A DNA stretch of 64,000 nt from Salinimonas lutimaris (GTDB lineage Bacteria; Pseudomonadota; Gammaproteobacteria; Enterobacterales; Alteromonadaceae), in contig NZ_CP036536.1 in the NCBI RefSeq assembly GCF_005222225.1, positions 2,132,001-2,196,000 of the forward strand. Reading direction: 5' to 3'. This document shows, piece by piece, positions 1 through 10,009 of the stretch (its first letter is position 1; the number at the start of each line of letters is the position of its first letter). A program made the translations under genes and the position numbers. The notes below the pieces were generated by a model. The model did no database searches, was not told the origin of the DNA, and saw only the letters and a list, made by a program, of their open reading frames with translations.

Positions 1-678
<678 letters not shown>

Positions 679-769
679 TCATACGTTGTTATACCTAAAA
701 AACAGGAAGTTTGACTGTTTTTGATTGATACTAGCATAAGCATTTAACGAAGTACGATGACATTTCTTT

Positions 770-1492
770 ATGCCTCAATCTTTAACCGGCTCTTCTAAAC
801 AGATTGATTTTTCGTCTGTGCTGGCTGCTGCCGTGCACGATATGAAAAACTCACTTTGTCTGCTTATCCAGTCCATTGAAGAGCTTAGCCACAGCATTGA
901 TGCGTCGAATCAAAAAGCATCCCGTCAGGTTGCGGATGTACACTACGAAGCTACCCGTCTTAATACCAGTCTGGTTCAGTTATTGTCGCTGTATCGCGCC
1001 CAGCTGGATAATCTGCCAATTACGGTAGATGAATGTTTTGTGGCCGACTTACTGGCAGATGTGATGGACGCGGTAAGTATCTATCACCAGCAAAAAGCGT
1101 TTACGGTGACCATAGACTGTGACGAGAATCTGAGCTGGTATCTGGACAGCGAGCTGATTTATCTGCTGGTAAACGATGCCGTCATAAATGCCTTACGTTA
1201 TGGACAGTCACGCATTCATATTGCAGCAAAGCAGGAAGATGACCGCTTATGTATCAGTGTTGAAGATGACGGTTCAGGCTACCCTGCTACTATGCTGGAC
1301 AAATGTCAGACCAACCTGGCTGAGTTCACTTTAAGCGAGGGACGTACTGGTCTGGGGCTGTTTTTTGCCCGCATGATAGCCAGTGCGCACACCAGAGCAG
1401 CCGGAGGCAATGAAAGCCAGATCAAAGGAGAAATCAATCTGACTAATGGTGGTTTACTCGGCGGCAGTGTATTTATGGTAAAAATACCGTAA
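770..1492 (+). CDS. Soluble sensor histidine kinase (HisKA-like helix plus HATPase)
   Basis: The 240-residue protein has no membrane segment or sensory domain. An H-box-like sequence AAAVHDMKNSLCLL puts the candidate phospho-acceptor at His23. The ATPase core has an N-box (NDAVINALRYG), a G1 box (VEDDGSGYP) and a G2 box (GRTGLGLFFARMIA). It is therefore a cytoplasmic histidine kinase that probably receives its input from a partner. No response regulator is adjacent; the window does carry two orphan response-regulator/TPR proteins (32.9 and 58.2 kb) that could be partners, which is speculation. It is followed at 86 bases by a membrane-anchored coiled protein on the same strand. The ribosome-binding site before the ATG is weak. 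Confidence 0.85.
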   Translation: MPQSLTGSSKQIDFSSVLAAAVHDMKNSLCLLIQSIEELSHSIDASNQKASRQVADVHYEATRLNTSLVQLLSLYRAQLDNLPITVDECFVADLLADVMDAVSIYHQQKAFTVTIDCDENLSWYLDSELIYLLVNDAVINALRYGQSRIHIAAKQEDDRLCISVEDDGSGYPATMLDKCQTNLAEFTLSEGRTGLGLFFARMIASAHTRAAGGNESQIKGEINLTNGGLLGGSVFMVKIP

Positions 1493-1577
1493 ACTTTGCC
1501 GTTAACAATAGAATCAAATGTTTAGCATTAATTTGTAGTAAGTAACGCGGATAGACATCGCCAATGGAAAGCCAGAC

Positions 1578-2333
1578 ATGTTTACCATAATAATAATACT
1601 GATCGTCGTGCTCATCATCACTGCTATTTTTATCAGTGCCTGGCAGCAAAACAAGGCCCGGCAGGACGCCGAGCGCCGGGCCGAAGTAGCCAAACAGCGC
1701 GCGATTGTTGATGAAACTGAAAATGTTATCAGCGCGTGCAGTTCCATGCCGGTGTCCGCCAGCCTGATGAAAATTCTGTACGCCCGCATTCATGGTGCGC
1801 TCAAAGTGATGCAGCAATCTGGTGGCGGCAGTTCCGACATCAACCAGCGTATTAAAAGTGTTGAGCAGCAAATGCAGGCCGGTACGCTGGATAACCAGCT
1901 TAACGAGTTTAGCCTGCCAGAAAACGATAAACTGATCATTCAGTATATTCAGGCGGTAAAAAAGCTACGTATTATCTTACGCTCAGAACACAGCAAAGGA
2001 CGGGTCGACTCCCGCGCCTTCACTGAAGAAGATAAGGCTCTGGAGCGTTTACAGTTAAAAGTGAATGTGGAAACCCTGATCCGTCGTGGCCGAGGGGCAA
2101 TGCAAACCAATATGCTTGGCTCTGCTCGTCAGTATTTTGAAAAAGGCATTAAAGCGCTTGAGGCACAAAGCAATAAAGATGAATACATTGTCAGTCGTAT
2201 CGCTACATTAAAAGAATGGCTGACCAACATTCAGGATGACCTGAAAAATGTAAACGCTGCTGATCGTGCCAGACGCAAAGAAGAAGAGCGGGATGAGCTG
2301 GACGAACTTTTTGCACCGAAAAAGAAATGGTAG
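1578..2333 (+). CDS. Conserved hypothetical, single N-terminal membrane anchor, helical cytoplasmic body
   Basis: The 251-residue protein has one strongly hydrophobic segment (about residues 2-22, rich in I and V), followed by a charged, mostly helical domain and a basic/acidic tail ending KKKW. The central part (about 150-210) reads like a TPR-type helical hairpin (ARQYFEKGIKALEAQ), as in proteins that tether or scaffold others at the inner membrane. I do not recognise a named family beyond uncharacterised Alteromonadaceae proteins. It lies directly downstream of the histidine kinase and may be co-transcribed with it. A strong hairpin follows the stop codon. Confidence 0.7.
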   Translation: MFTIIIILIVVLIITAIFISAWQQNKARQDAERRAEVAKQRAIVDETENVISACSSMPVSASLMKILYARIHGALKVMQQSGGGSSDINQRIKSVEQQMQAGTLDNQLNEFSLPENDKLIIQYIQAVKKLRIILRSEHSKGRVDSRAFTEEDKALERLQLKVNVETLIRRGRGAMQTNMLGSARQYFEKGIKALEAQSNKDEYIVSRIATLKEWLTNIQDDLKNVNAADRARRKEEERDELDELFAPKKKW

Positions 2334-2358
2334 CACTTCTTTACCACAAAGAAGTGCT
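2332..2358. terminator. 11-bp perfect hairpin after the 1578 gene
   Basis: AGCACTTCTTT (2332-2342), loop ACCAC, AAAGAAGTGCT (2348-2358). The stem starts inside the stop codon. No U-tract follows on the plus strand, so it may be an mRNA-stabilising 3' structure or a weak terminator rather than a classical intrinsic one. Confidence 0.55.
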
Positions 2359-2660
2359 CCGGCCATTAAGGTGCTGTGAGTTTATCCGATAACGACGAAG
2401 CCCTGCTCGCTGCGGCTATCACTTCCATTATAACCAGCCATTTTTCTTCCCGCCTGGTCGCCCTGCTACAGCTCACGATAGATGTCGATTTTGCAGTAAT
2501 GCTGGGATACCGTGACGGCTAACGCCCGGTTTACCTGTTTGACTCTATTAAAGAGCAGCTTAAGGAATCTCTACGTATAACTGCTGTTTAAAATGGGGGG
2601 ATTACAGTATGAAAGCTGTTGGAATGATTCCTCGCCGGCCAATAAACGCGGCCATTACGA
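2359..2660. other. Intergenic stretch without a convincing gene
   Basis: Only a short GTG-started frame (2376 to about 2522, ~48 codons) with leucine- and alanine-rich content is visible. It has no ribosome-binding site of note and no recognised similarity. It may be a remnant. I see nothing else here apart from the 3' side of the LysR gene. Confidence 0.4.
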
Positions 2661-3536
2661 CTACTCAAGACACTGGTCCCACAATGCCTGTGCGGCAACG
2701 GATATGGTGGCCCTGCTCGCTTTTACCATTCCTACCTGTTTAACCAGCGGATTATTGTCTATCGGCAGGCAAATCAGGCCGTTGCGTTGCATCTGAGCCT
2801 GGCAAAGCTGCGGTACAATGGATACGCCCAGCCCCTGAGCGATAAGCTGACCGACAGAGCCTAACTGCCCGGACTCAGCAATAATGTTCACCGATGTGGT
2901 AGCCGCAGCAACCTGCTCGGTCCATTTGCGCACCGCCGAGCCCCGGTTCATTGCGACAAACGGTTGGGCCAACAGCGCCTCAAGGGAAACGGATTGTTGT
3001 TTACTTAGTGGATGATCCGAGGGCACTACGGCCATAAAGGCATCTTCAAACAATGGCTGAAAACACAGCCCTTCTGCTATTTCCGGCTCAAAAGTAAAGC
3101 CCACTTCGGCGCGGCCACTCAATACACTGTCGATAGTGGCTTCCATCACCACATCAAGAATGCGTAAACGAATATTGGGAAACGCCTGATGGTAGGTTTT
3201 AAGCATAGCCGGCAGTCTGGACTCAGCAAAAGACGGCATGGCGGCAATAGTGAGTTTACCCTGCTGTACCGCAAACAGGTTCTGCATCTCATCAAAGGTA
3301 TCATCCCAGTCGTTAACCAGTCGCCGGGCACTGGGCAACAGCGTTTCGCCTTCTGGTGTCAGTTGTACCCGCCGGGTGCTGCGACTGAACAGTTTACCGC
3401 CCAGTTGTTCTTCCATCTTCTTAATGGCGGTAGACAGAGCCGGCTGTGTAAGGTGCAGTTTTTCTGCTGCCTCGGCAAATGTGGCAGATTCTGCGACCCG
3501 GATAAACGCCAGCATGTTTCGGTAAGATACGGCCAT
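2661..3536 (-). CDS. LysR-family transcriptional regulator, likely controls scoAB
   Basis: The 291-residue protein starts with a LysR wHTH (FAEAAEKLHLTQPALSTAIKKMEEQLG, with the typical LF.R..R..LTPEG follow-on), then a two-lobe effector domain (about 90-290) with AMPSFAESRLPAMLKTYHQAFP and GRAEVGFTFEPE. It is divergent from the CoA-transferase pair with 105 bases between, the classical arrangement for a LysR protein that activates its neighbour in response to a pathway intermediate. The effector here would be expected to relate to acetoacetate or another 3-oxoacid, by context only. Length and domain order are normal. Confidence 0.9.
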   Translation of the reverse strand: MAVSYRNMLAFIRVAESATFAEAAEKLHLTQPALSTAIKKMEEQLGGKLFSRSTRRVQLTPEGETLLPSARRLVNDWDDTFDEMQNLFAVQQGKLTIAAMPSFAESRLPAMLKTYHQAFPNIRLRILDVVMEATIDSVLSGRAEVGFTFEPEIAEGLCFQPLFEDAFMAVVPSDHPLSKQQSVSLEALLAQPFVAMNRGSAVRKWTEQVAAATTSVNIIAESGQLGSVGQLIAQGLGVSIVPQLCQAQMQRNGLICLPIDNNPLVKQVGMVKASRATISVAAQALWDQCLE

Positions 3537-3540
3537 GATT

Positions 3541-3593
3541 GATAAAATAAATTTATTAATATTGATATAAAATTAATTTTACAAAATTTTATC
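3541..3593. promoter_or_regulatory. A+T-rich symmetrical operator region between the LysR gene and scoA
   Basis: GATAAAAT (3541-3548) is matched by its complement ATTTTATC (3586-3593), and a 12-bp palindrome AATAAATTTATT occupies 3546-3557. The region is far richer in A+T than its surroundings and sits between divergent genes, as expected for a LysR operator overlapping both promoters. The specific protein contacts are inferred. Confidence 0.45.
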
Positions 3594-3641
3594 CATTGCG
3601 GATACTCTGTTTTGTTCTTGATACAAAAACAGGAGTGTCAG

Positions 3642-4349
3642 ATGTCAGGTTTCGATAAAGTCGTCACCAGTTACGAAGCAGCAATGGAAGGATTAACCAA
3701 CGGCATGACCGTGATTGCCGGTGGTTTTGGTTTGTGTGGTATCCCTGAAGGCCTGATTGGTCAGATCAGAAAAATGGGCGTGTCAGACTTAACAGTAGTG
3801 TCTAATAACTGTGGCGTTGACGGCTTTGGTCTGGGTATTTTGCTAGAAGATAAACAGATCAAAAAAATGGTGTCATCCTATGTGGGCGAAAACGCCCTGT
3901 TTGAAAAGCAGCTGCTGGCCGGAGAGCTGGAAGTTGAATTGACTCCACAAGGTACACTGGCAGAAAAGATGCGTGCCGGTGGTGCCGGTATCCCTGCATT
4001 TTATACTGCGACCGGTTACGGCACACCAGTTGGTGAAGGTAAGGAAGTTAAAGAGTTTGATGGCCGCCCTTATATTCTTGAGCCATCCATTACCGGTGAC
4101 TTTGCCATTGTGAAAGCCTGGAAAGCTGACCGTTACGGCAATTGTGTATATCGACACACCGCACAGAATTTTAACCCGATGGCCGCTACTGCCGGCAAAA
4201 TTACGGTGGTTGAGGTAGAAGAAATTGTTGAGCCGGGCGAGCTGGATCCTGCCCAAATCCATACACCGGGAATTTATGTGAACCGTATTATTCAGGGCAC
4301 ATTTGAAAAACGTATTGAACGCCGGGTAACGACTCAGAAGGAGCAATAA
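3642..4349 (+). CDS. scoA: 3-oxoacid CoA-transferase, subunit A
   Basis: This alpha subunit of the two-subunit CoA-transferase moves CoA from succinyl-CoA (or acyl-CoA) onto acetoacetate or related 3-oxoacids. The family-I signature [13 protein letters not shown] sits near residue 28, and the conserved block [15 protein letters not shown] follows. I start it at ATG 3642 (AGGAG six bases upstream) rather than at an in-frame ATG 30 bases earlier. That gives 235 residues, normal for the subunit. scoB follows one base after the stop. In gammaproteobacteria the pair feeds ketone bodies and amino-acid-derived oxoacids into acetyl-CoA. The divergent LysR gene is the probable regulator. Confidence 0.93.
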   Translation: MSGFDKVVTSYEAAMEGLTNGMTVIAGGFGLCGIPEGLIGQIRKMGVSDLTVVSNNCGVDGFGLGILLEDKQIKKMVSSYVGENALFEKQLLAGELEVELTPQGTLAEKMRAGGAGIPAFYTATGYGTPVGEGKEVKEFDGRPYILEPSITGDFAIVKAWKADRYGNCVYRHTAQNFNPMAATAGKITVVEVEEIVEPGELDPAQIHTPGIYVNRIIQGTFEKRIERRVTTQKEQ

Positions 4350-4350
4350 T

Positions 4351-5007
4351 ATGGCACTGTCTCGTGAACAAATTGCAATGCGCGTAGCCCGTGAATTTAA
4401 AGATGGCAGCTATGTTAATCTGGGCATTGGTATTCCTACACTGGCGGCAAACTATGTGCCCGACGGTATCGATGTCATGCTGCAATCTGAAAATGGCTTG
4501 CTGGGCATGGGCCGCTATCCTACCGAGCAGGAAGTGGATGCCGACATGATTAATGCAGGCAAAGAAACCGTGACTGCTATACACGGTGCATCTATTTTCA
4601 ACTCGGCAGAAAGTTTTGCCATGATCCGCGGCGGCCATGTTGATTTTACTGTACTGGGCGCGTTTGAAGTGGATGTCAGTGGTAATATTGCCAGCTGGAT
4701 GATTCCCGGTAAGCTGGTAAAAGGCATGGGCGGCGCGATGGACCTGGTCGCCGGGGCAAAAAATATTATTGTTACCATGACCCATGCTGATAAATACGGC
4801 AACTCAAAGCTGCTTGAAAGCTGCAAACTCCCCCTGACCGGAGTGAACTGTATTACCCGTATCATTACTGACCTGGCGGTACTGGCCGTTAAAGACGGTG
4901 CATTTCATCTTGAAGAACGTGCCCCGGGTGTGTCAGTAGACGAAATTCGTGAAAAAACCGCTGGCAAGCTGGTCGTCGATGGCGATATTCCGGAAATGCA
5001 GGTTTAG
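4351..5007 (+). CDS. scoB: 3-oxoacid CoA-transferase, subunit B
   Basis: The 218-residue beta subunit carries the catalytic-glutamate signature [11 protein letters not shown] near residue 49, followed by [15 protein letters not shown] and the [12 protein letters not shown] block typical of family-I CoA-transferases. It directly follows scoA and forms the catalytic heteromer with it. AAGGAG lies just upstream of the ATG. A strong intrinsic terminator lies 30 bases after the stop, so scoAB is probably a two-gene transcript. AtoDA-type short-chain CoA-transferases are very similar; the exact acyl substrate cannot be read from sequence alone. Confidence 0.93.
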   Translation: MALSREQIAMRVAREFKDGSYVNLGIGIPTLAANYVPDGIDVMLQSENGLLGMGRYPTEQEVDADMINAGKETVTAIHGASIFNSAESFAMIRGGHVDFTVLGAFEVDVSGNIASWMIPGKLVKGMGGAMDLVAGAKNIIVTMTHADKYGNSKLLESCKLPLTGVNCITRIITDLAVLAVKDGAFHLEERAPGVSVDEIREKTAGKLVVDGDIPEMQV

Positions 5008-5036
5008 CGTTAGCGCATAATTACCTTGCATGACAC

Positions 5037-5065
5037 GGGCGGGCTCTGCCCGCCCTTTACTTTCT
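5037..5065 (+). terminator. Intrinsic terminator of scoAB
   Basis: GGGCGGGC (5037-5044), loop TCT, GCCCGCCC (5048-5055), then a T-rich tail (TTTACTTTCTT). This is a strong G+C stem followed by T-rich sequence 30 bases after scoB. Confidence 0.85.
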
Positions 5066-5134
5066 TGCCCTGTGACTTTTAATCTGCGCCGGCATAATGG
5101 ATAATGCGCCCAACGTTATATAAGGGGTAAGACA

Positions 5135-6466
5135 TTGCAAGTCACCGACATTCCGGTTCATCACAAAATCACTAATCGCCTGCAGGCCCGTGGGTTTGAA
5201 ACACTGACCGACATTCAGCAGCAGACTATTTTGCCTGCGTTAAGCGGTAAGGACATTATTGCCTCATCGCAAACGGGTTCAGGTAAAACGCTGGCGTTTC
5301 TGATCCCCGCGGTAAACCGGTTGCTCACCACTAAGGCACTTAGCAAAAAAGATCCCCGGGTTCTGATTCTTGCCCCTACCCGCGAGCTGGCCAAACAGGT
5401 GTATGGAGAGGCTAAAAGCCTGACCCAACAGCTGAACCTGGAATGTGCATTGGTAGTAGGTGGCGAAAACTACAATACCCAAACCAAGATACTGCGCCGT
5501 AGCCCGGCTATTATTGTGGGCACCGCCGGGCGTATTGCCGACCATTTACAAGACAAAACCTTTTTCCTGAACGGGTTGGAACTGCTGATTTTTGATGAAG
5601 CAGACCGGATGCTGGATTTAGGCTTTGCGTCCCAGCTGAATATGATTAATCAATTTGCTGACCACCGTAAACGTCAGACCATGATGTTTTCGGCCACCCT
5701 GGACAATATTGAGCTGAATCATTTGAGCAAAAACCTGCTTAAAGCGCCGGTTCGCATTGCGGTTGGTCAGGCTACCGCCGCGCACGCAGATATCAGCCAG
5801 CACTGTTATTACGCCGATGATGTTGCCCATAAAGATAAGCTGCTGTCTTTGTGCCTTAAGGACGCTGAGTATAATCAGGCGATTATTTTTACTGCAACCC
5901 GTGAAGACACCGACCGCATCACGGCGATATTAAACGAGCAGAACCTGCATGCCATAGCCCTGCGTGGCGACTTACCGCAAAGCCAGCGGGCTCAGATCAT
6001 GAGCGAATTCAGCCGTGGTCAGCATAGTATTCTGGTTACCACCGATGTGGCATCACGGGGGCTCGATTTATTAAAAGTAGGTTTGGTTATTAATTTCGAC
6101 CTGCCTAAACAATCTGATGAGTACATTCACCGGATTGGCCGTACCGGCCGGGCTGGTAAAAAAGGTCATGCTGTATCACTGGTAGGCCCGCGTGACTGGC
6201 GTAGTTTTGAGTCAATTATTACGCATATTGACTATGCACTGGGCTGTACTGATCATGAACAGTCACCGGCAAAATTCAAGGGTTTAAAGGTGAAAAAAGC
6301 AGCCAGTAAACCGCAGCAGGATACTGGCAGCAAGCAGCAGGAAAAATCCAGAAAACCGGCCAAACCTAAAAAACGGGTAGACACAATCGCCGGCGAAGAT
6401 GTAGGTATGAAACCGGTCATGCGTAAAAAGCGCAACACTGATTTAAGCGATGACGAAGACGAGTAA
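5135..6466 (+). CDS. DEAD-box ATP-dependent RNA helicase
   Basis: The 443-residue protein has the full SF2 helicase motif set: Q motif (FETLTDIQQQTI), Walker A (SQTGSGKT, about 48-55), APTRELAKQV, GTAGRI, DEAD (FDEADRMLDLGF), SAT, TDVASRGLD and HRIGRTGRAG. The C-terminus (about 380-443) is a basic, low-complexity tail with many KP/KK pairs, as used for RNA binding in SrmB- and RhlE-type helicases. The start is the TTG at 5135 with AAGGGG upstream; no better ATG exists. A role in ribosome assembly or RNA decay is general family knowledge. I do not assign a specific orthologue name. Confidence 0.92.
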   Translation: MQVTDIPVHHKITNRLQARGFETLTDIQQQTILPALSGKDIIASSQTGSGKTLAFLIPAVNRLLTTKALSKKDPRVLILAPTRELAKQVYGEAKSLTQQLNLECALVVGGENYNTQTKILRRSPAIIVGTAGRIADHLQDKTFFLNGLELLIFDEADRMLDLGFASQLNMINQFADHRKRQTMMFSATLDNIELNHLSKNLLKAPVRIAVGQATAAHADISQHCYYADDVAHKDKLLSLCLKDAEYNQAIIFTATREDTDRITAILNEQNLHAIALRGDLPQSQRAQIMSEFSRGQHSILVTTDVASRGLDLLKVGLVINFDLPKQSDEYIHRIGRTGRAGKKGHAVSLVGPRDWRSFESIITHIDYALGCTDHEQSPAKFKGLKVKKAASKPQQDTGSKQQEKSRKPAKPKKRVDTIAGEDVGMKPVMRKKRNTDLSDDEDE

Positions 6467-7015
6467 GTACAAACGCGCTTAAACACGCTGCGAGCCCCCG
6501 CCATCCAGGGAGGGGCTCGACATTATCAAACTTTCTCTTCACACTTCAGCTACGCCCATCTTCTCTCCCCTTTTGTCATAACCACGTATAAGTCTATAAG
6601 CGGATAAGATGGAATATCTCACTTATGCCGGGACTAACTATAGCTGCATGCCCAGCATTTTCCGCTGTAGCGGCAAAAGATATGTATCACCAGGTAATGA
6701 ATGCAGGATATCTTCACACTCCTATCCCCCAAGTCGCCCATTAAGACAACAGCACACGCCGCTCTGGCTGGTGATATGGAGCATCAACGGTTTACTTTAA
6801 ACACGAAGAAGTCATGCATGTCTGACTCAGGTCTAAAAATAATAGTTAGGATGTCACGTCAATACCCCGCCGCAACGCGGCGCAAATGATAATGCCTTAA
6901 TTATGTATGGTGCCGTAATAGTGAAAGTTAGTTTTGCGATCTTCAACCTGTCTTCATCTTAATGATCATATTACCGGTTTTTATATTAAAAACCTTATTT
7001 GAACAGGTGGAATAT
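6467..7015. other. Intergenic region, no convincing gene
   Basis: About 550 bases. An 8-bp stem CGAGCCCC...GGGGCTCG near 6491-6518 may end the helicase transcript, and a small hairpin CGCCGC-AAC-GCGGCG lies at 6868-6882. The open frames here (for example 6609-6800) lack a ribosome-binding site and have random-looking composition. The 3' part presumably carries the promoter of the small gene at 7016. Confidence 0.5.
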
Positions 7016-7264
7016 ATGAATCTATACATAGAATCTCTGGAAGGCGGCTACTACGTAGTGGCAACCGGCAACGATGAAACACAAAAACCGGTAATGGCAG
7101 ATTCTGGCAGGCCGCAAACCTTCAATTCTGTTGACCAGATACGCGAATACTTTCATGGCAAACACTTTGATAAAGTCTGGCTGAAGCAGTGTACGCCTTA
7201 TGACGAAATGGTCGGTCAGGCAGACAATACAGAAAAAACTCTGGATGTTGAAATAGCGTGGTAA
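7016..7264 (+). CDS. Small conserved protein (DUF6482-like)
   Basis: The 82-residue protein starts at ATG 7016 (ACAGGTGG upstream), not at the ATG 54 bases earlier, which adds an unrelated hydrophobic leader. It opens MNLYIESLEGGYYVV and contains QIREYFHGKHFDKVWLKQ and PYDEMVG, matching my recollection of the small gammaproteobacterial DUF6482 proteins. The function is unknown. It is a stand-alone gene, followed by reverse-strand genes. Confidence 0.65.
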   Translation: MNLYIESLEGGYYVVATGNDETQKPVMADSGRPQTFNSVDQIREYFHGKHFDKVWLKQCTPYDEMVGQADNTEKTLDVEIAW

Positions 7265-7389
7265 TGCCTGTGCGCTGATTCTTTACAGGTTCAGATCGCT
7301 TTAAACCAGGCTGCGTATGTAGCCTGAAATGCCATCGTATTCACCCACTGTTTGCTGTGAGTGAATACAGGTAATGAAATTACAGCGCC

Positions 7390-7698
7390 CTACTCTGCAT
7401 CATTGGAGGCTAGCAGGTTAACCCAGCTTTCTGACTCACACAGGGTGAATTCATAGATATCATCATTGTTAAGTCGTAACAAAAAAGCTTCGGTATAAAC
7501 AGGTTTTTCAGGTGTGCCTATATTTTTACGGCTGACCGATGTAACGTCTTGCCTGGCTAGCCGGTATGGGCCAAGTCCAAAATCTTTATTGTGGGGTTCC
7601 CAGTACACTTCATTGTCGAATATTGAGATACGGCCATCGGAGCGTGATGCGCCGCGTTGCAAGGTAGCAAAAGATGATTTGAGAGGCTGTAATAACAT
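7390..7698 (-). CDS. Hypothetical small protein
   Basis: The 102-residue protein has no signal peptide or membrane segment. Alternating polar and hydrophobic strands (RISIFDNEVYWEPH, FLLRLNNDDIYEF) suggest a small beta-rich fold, perhaps PH-like, but I do not recognise a family. An AAAGGATTATT sequence precedes the ATG at 7698. It could be a stress or membrane-associated accessory protein; nothing in the context says more. Confidence 0.55.
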   Translation of the reverse strand: MLLQPLKSSFATLQRGASRSDGRISIFDNEVYWEPHNKDFGLGPYRLARQDVTSVSRKNIGTPEKPVYTEAFLLRLNNDDIYEFTLCESESWVNLLASNDAE

Positions 7699-7871
7699 AA
7701 TAATCCTTTATCTAAACAGTATTAATAACGACGTTCGGGCAATCCTCGCCCTGTTTTTTACCGACTACACTTTACGCTCTAATGATTAAATTACAAGCAA
7801 ATTTATGCTCTTCTGCCATGTCTGAAACAACCTTGCTATTTTTATATCAAATATAGGTATGGTGCCGTAAT

Positions 7872-8480
7872 TCAGAAGGCGGGCATTTGGTTTGTGATCA
7901 AATACACCAGGCCTAAGTTAACCACCAGCGTGCCCCAGAAAATGACTCTGAATGGCTGTTTACGCGACTTATGTCGCAAGTGATACCGGGCTAGCATCGC
8001 GCCTGGCCATCCACCAGCTACCGACAGCATGTGCAGGTTCCGCTCTTTAATGCGCCACTGATTACGCTGCGCTGCCCGTTTGTCTATGGCATAGGCTGTG
8101 TAGGTGATAACGCTCATCACAACATAAATGCCTGTCGTCACCAACGATAAAACCCGGGCCAGATAAAGGCTGGTCAGAATAGTCAGTAGCATAGTTAGCA
8201 GCAACCCAACCGGAAAGGACTTGCTGCCGGGCACCAATGCCTGTCTGATGCGCTGGTGATGAGAAAACTGCACGTTTGTTGCCCTGGGTTTAGCGCTTTG
8301 GTCAGGCCGGGTAAAAAATGTTACCCGCGCGCCTTTTCGCGGTCGTGCTTCCTGGCTGCTAAAGTCACTGATATGAAAAAACAAGCGCGCACCAGAATCA
8401 TCATGAGTAATATAGCCAAAGCCTTTTTTATCGTTCCACTGACTTACTTTTCCCTGTTGTCTGTGTTCTTTACTTGCCAA
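7872..8480 (-). CDS. Cold-shock domain protein with C-terminal DUF1294 membrane domain
   Basis: Residues about 8-70 form a CspA-type OB fold (QGKVSQWNDKKGFGYITHDDSGARLFFH is the RNP1/RNP2-like region, quoted in part). Residues about 95-200 carry three to four hydrophobic helices ending in DUF1294, with the motif RAAQRNQWRIKERNLH and a GGWPGA turn. This CSD-DUF1294 architecture is common in gammaproteobacteria; its function is unknown, though membrane-tethered nucleic-acid binding is implied. The start is the TTG at 8480 with GAGG six bases upstream. Length 202 residues, normal. Confidence 0.85.
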   Translation of the reverse strand: MASKEHRQQGKVSQWNDKKGFGYITHDDSGARLFFHISDFSSQEARPRKGARVTFFTRPDQSAKPRATNVQFSHHQRIRQALVPGSKSFPVGLLLTMLLTILTSLYLARVLSLVTTGIYVVMSVITYTAYAIDKRAAQRNQWRIKERNLHMLSVAGGWPGAMLARYHLRHKSRKQPFRVIFWGTLVVNLGLVYLITNQMPAF

Positions 8481-9331
8481 TCACGACCTCTTCATTTTTC
8501 CATTCATCCGCTTTTTACTGTCTTCACACTGTTGCAGTACGCTGATGGGCATCGGCGAGCCTCTTTTAAGAGATAAGTAGCATTATACACAACAAGACTT
8601 GGCAGTTTGCTCAGGGTGCGTATAAAAAACCGCATGAGTATAAGCAGAATAATTTACTACTTGAGCAGACTTACAAAAAATAATAGGCAACAGATAAACG
8701 CCATATTCTTCTGCCTGTCATGAAACGAGGCCGCACCGGACCAAACCCACCCGTTCAGTATTTTTCATCAGTAGCGTTTACACCGGGATATGTGGAAACA
8801 TAAAAATAGCCCATGGCTTTTCTGGCAAAAAAACTAACCGCACTGACACAACAGAACTGGTAAATATCATCAATATATACCTACCTAGGCTTCTGACGTG
8901 ATACCCGCTCCATCGATAACGCCACCACTTCGTATATAGGGTTTTTATATCCATACTACCACCAACAAACACCCTCAATATTTGTATTAATGGCAACCTG
9001 AGATAAATCGCAAGAGGGATCTATTTGATACCGTTTAATATCTTCTTCTATGAATGCTGAGATAGACACCGGCGTGGTTTGAATGCTCTGTCTGGTTCTA
9101 CGTGTCACTTTTTTTGTTATTGCCATACATAGAAAGGTCGGATTGCTGTTTGTTTTATGCCTGGGCCTGTTATCTGGTCAGCGCTCCCTTTTCAAGCGTC
9201 TTTTTATAAAACCCATGATTCGTTACATAAAAGAATGCGTTTGAAATGACTGAATCTTTGATGAATGCAAGTCAGCGCAATGATATTGGCCGTTAACTCA
9301 AACCAAGGATGTCTTGTGGCATAGACTTACT
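8481..9331. other. Long non-coding stretch
   Basis: About 850 bases without a supported gene. A 72-codon reverse frame (8778-8996) exists. Its shorter form from ATG 8954 is hydrophobic and basic, but it has no recognised relatives and I would not call it. Nothing repetitive or structured was obvious. The composition resembles degraded DNA, in line with the pseudogenes that follow. Confidence 0.4.
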
Positions 9332-9954
9332 TCAGGAGTGATGTTCAGACGCTACATCAATACAGGGTGCCTTTGTATATCGGTTAACAGCATAAGCCAG
9401 GGTACCGGCATAAACATCAAGCAAAATATGCAGAACAATGACCACAAGCAGGCTCTCAATATACAAAAACACGCCGCACAGTAATGCGCCCACCAGCATC
9501 GTTTTTATAACATGCTGCCACCCCAGGTACGCATGCCACAACCCAAAAGCCACACTGCTTAACACCAGCGCGAAAGACCAGTGAAAGTGCTCATTGATAA
9601 CGCCATATAAATACCAGCGAAATATAAGCTCTTCACAAATCCCTGCACTGACTGAGACCACCAGCACAAATAGCGCATAGTCTTTACCCGACAGCGGCAG
9701 CATGGCGTGCATGGCCTCACCGCCCTGACTGAGCGCATGAGCAACATAACTGCGTACTGCCTCTGTACGCTTAATCACATGCACTATGTAACCGATATAG
9801 CCCATAAGGCCAATCAGAAGTGCCCCGGCCACAGCATAACAGCCGTTTTGATATATTCAGTCTGTTTTGTGCTTCGCCAGTATTTATCCAGCAGCCAGTC
9901 GGTAACAGGAAAGAGCGCAAGCATTATCAGTAACATCACTTCCATGTTTGTCAT
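9332..9954 (-). pseudogene. CPBP (CAAX-like) intramembrane metalloprotease, frameshifted
   Basis: The best start is ATG 9954, seven bases after GGAGG. It reads MTNMEVMLLIMLALFPVTDW and on to TAVMLWPGHF, then stops at 9814. The next frame continues with AGALLIGLMGYIGYIVHV and holds all family motifs: CEELIFRWYLYG (EExxxR), AFGLWHAYLG (FxxxH) and LHILLDVYAG (HxxxD). Adding one G to the GGGG run (C-run 9823-9826) restores one frame of about 207 codons. The downstream piece alone lacks the first membrane segment and its start is poor. It is either a genuine frameshift or a base-call error. CPBP proteases process prenylated or bacteriocin-like peptides or act in self-immunity. Confidence 0.75.
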
Positions 9955-10009
9955 CAAATAGCCTCCATGCCAATAAAAGAGCACCCATGCATTACATGGC
10001 GCAAAACGG

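Noticed and set aside
6609-6889. Two small plus-strand frames downstream of the DEAD-box gene
   Set aside because: No ribosome-binding site, no recognised similarity and irregular composition.
8778-8996. 72-codon reverse frame
   Set aside because: Hydrophobic and basic but without similarity or good start; probably chance in non-coding DNA.
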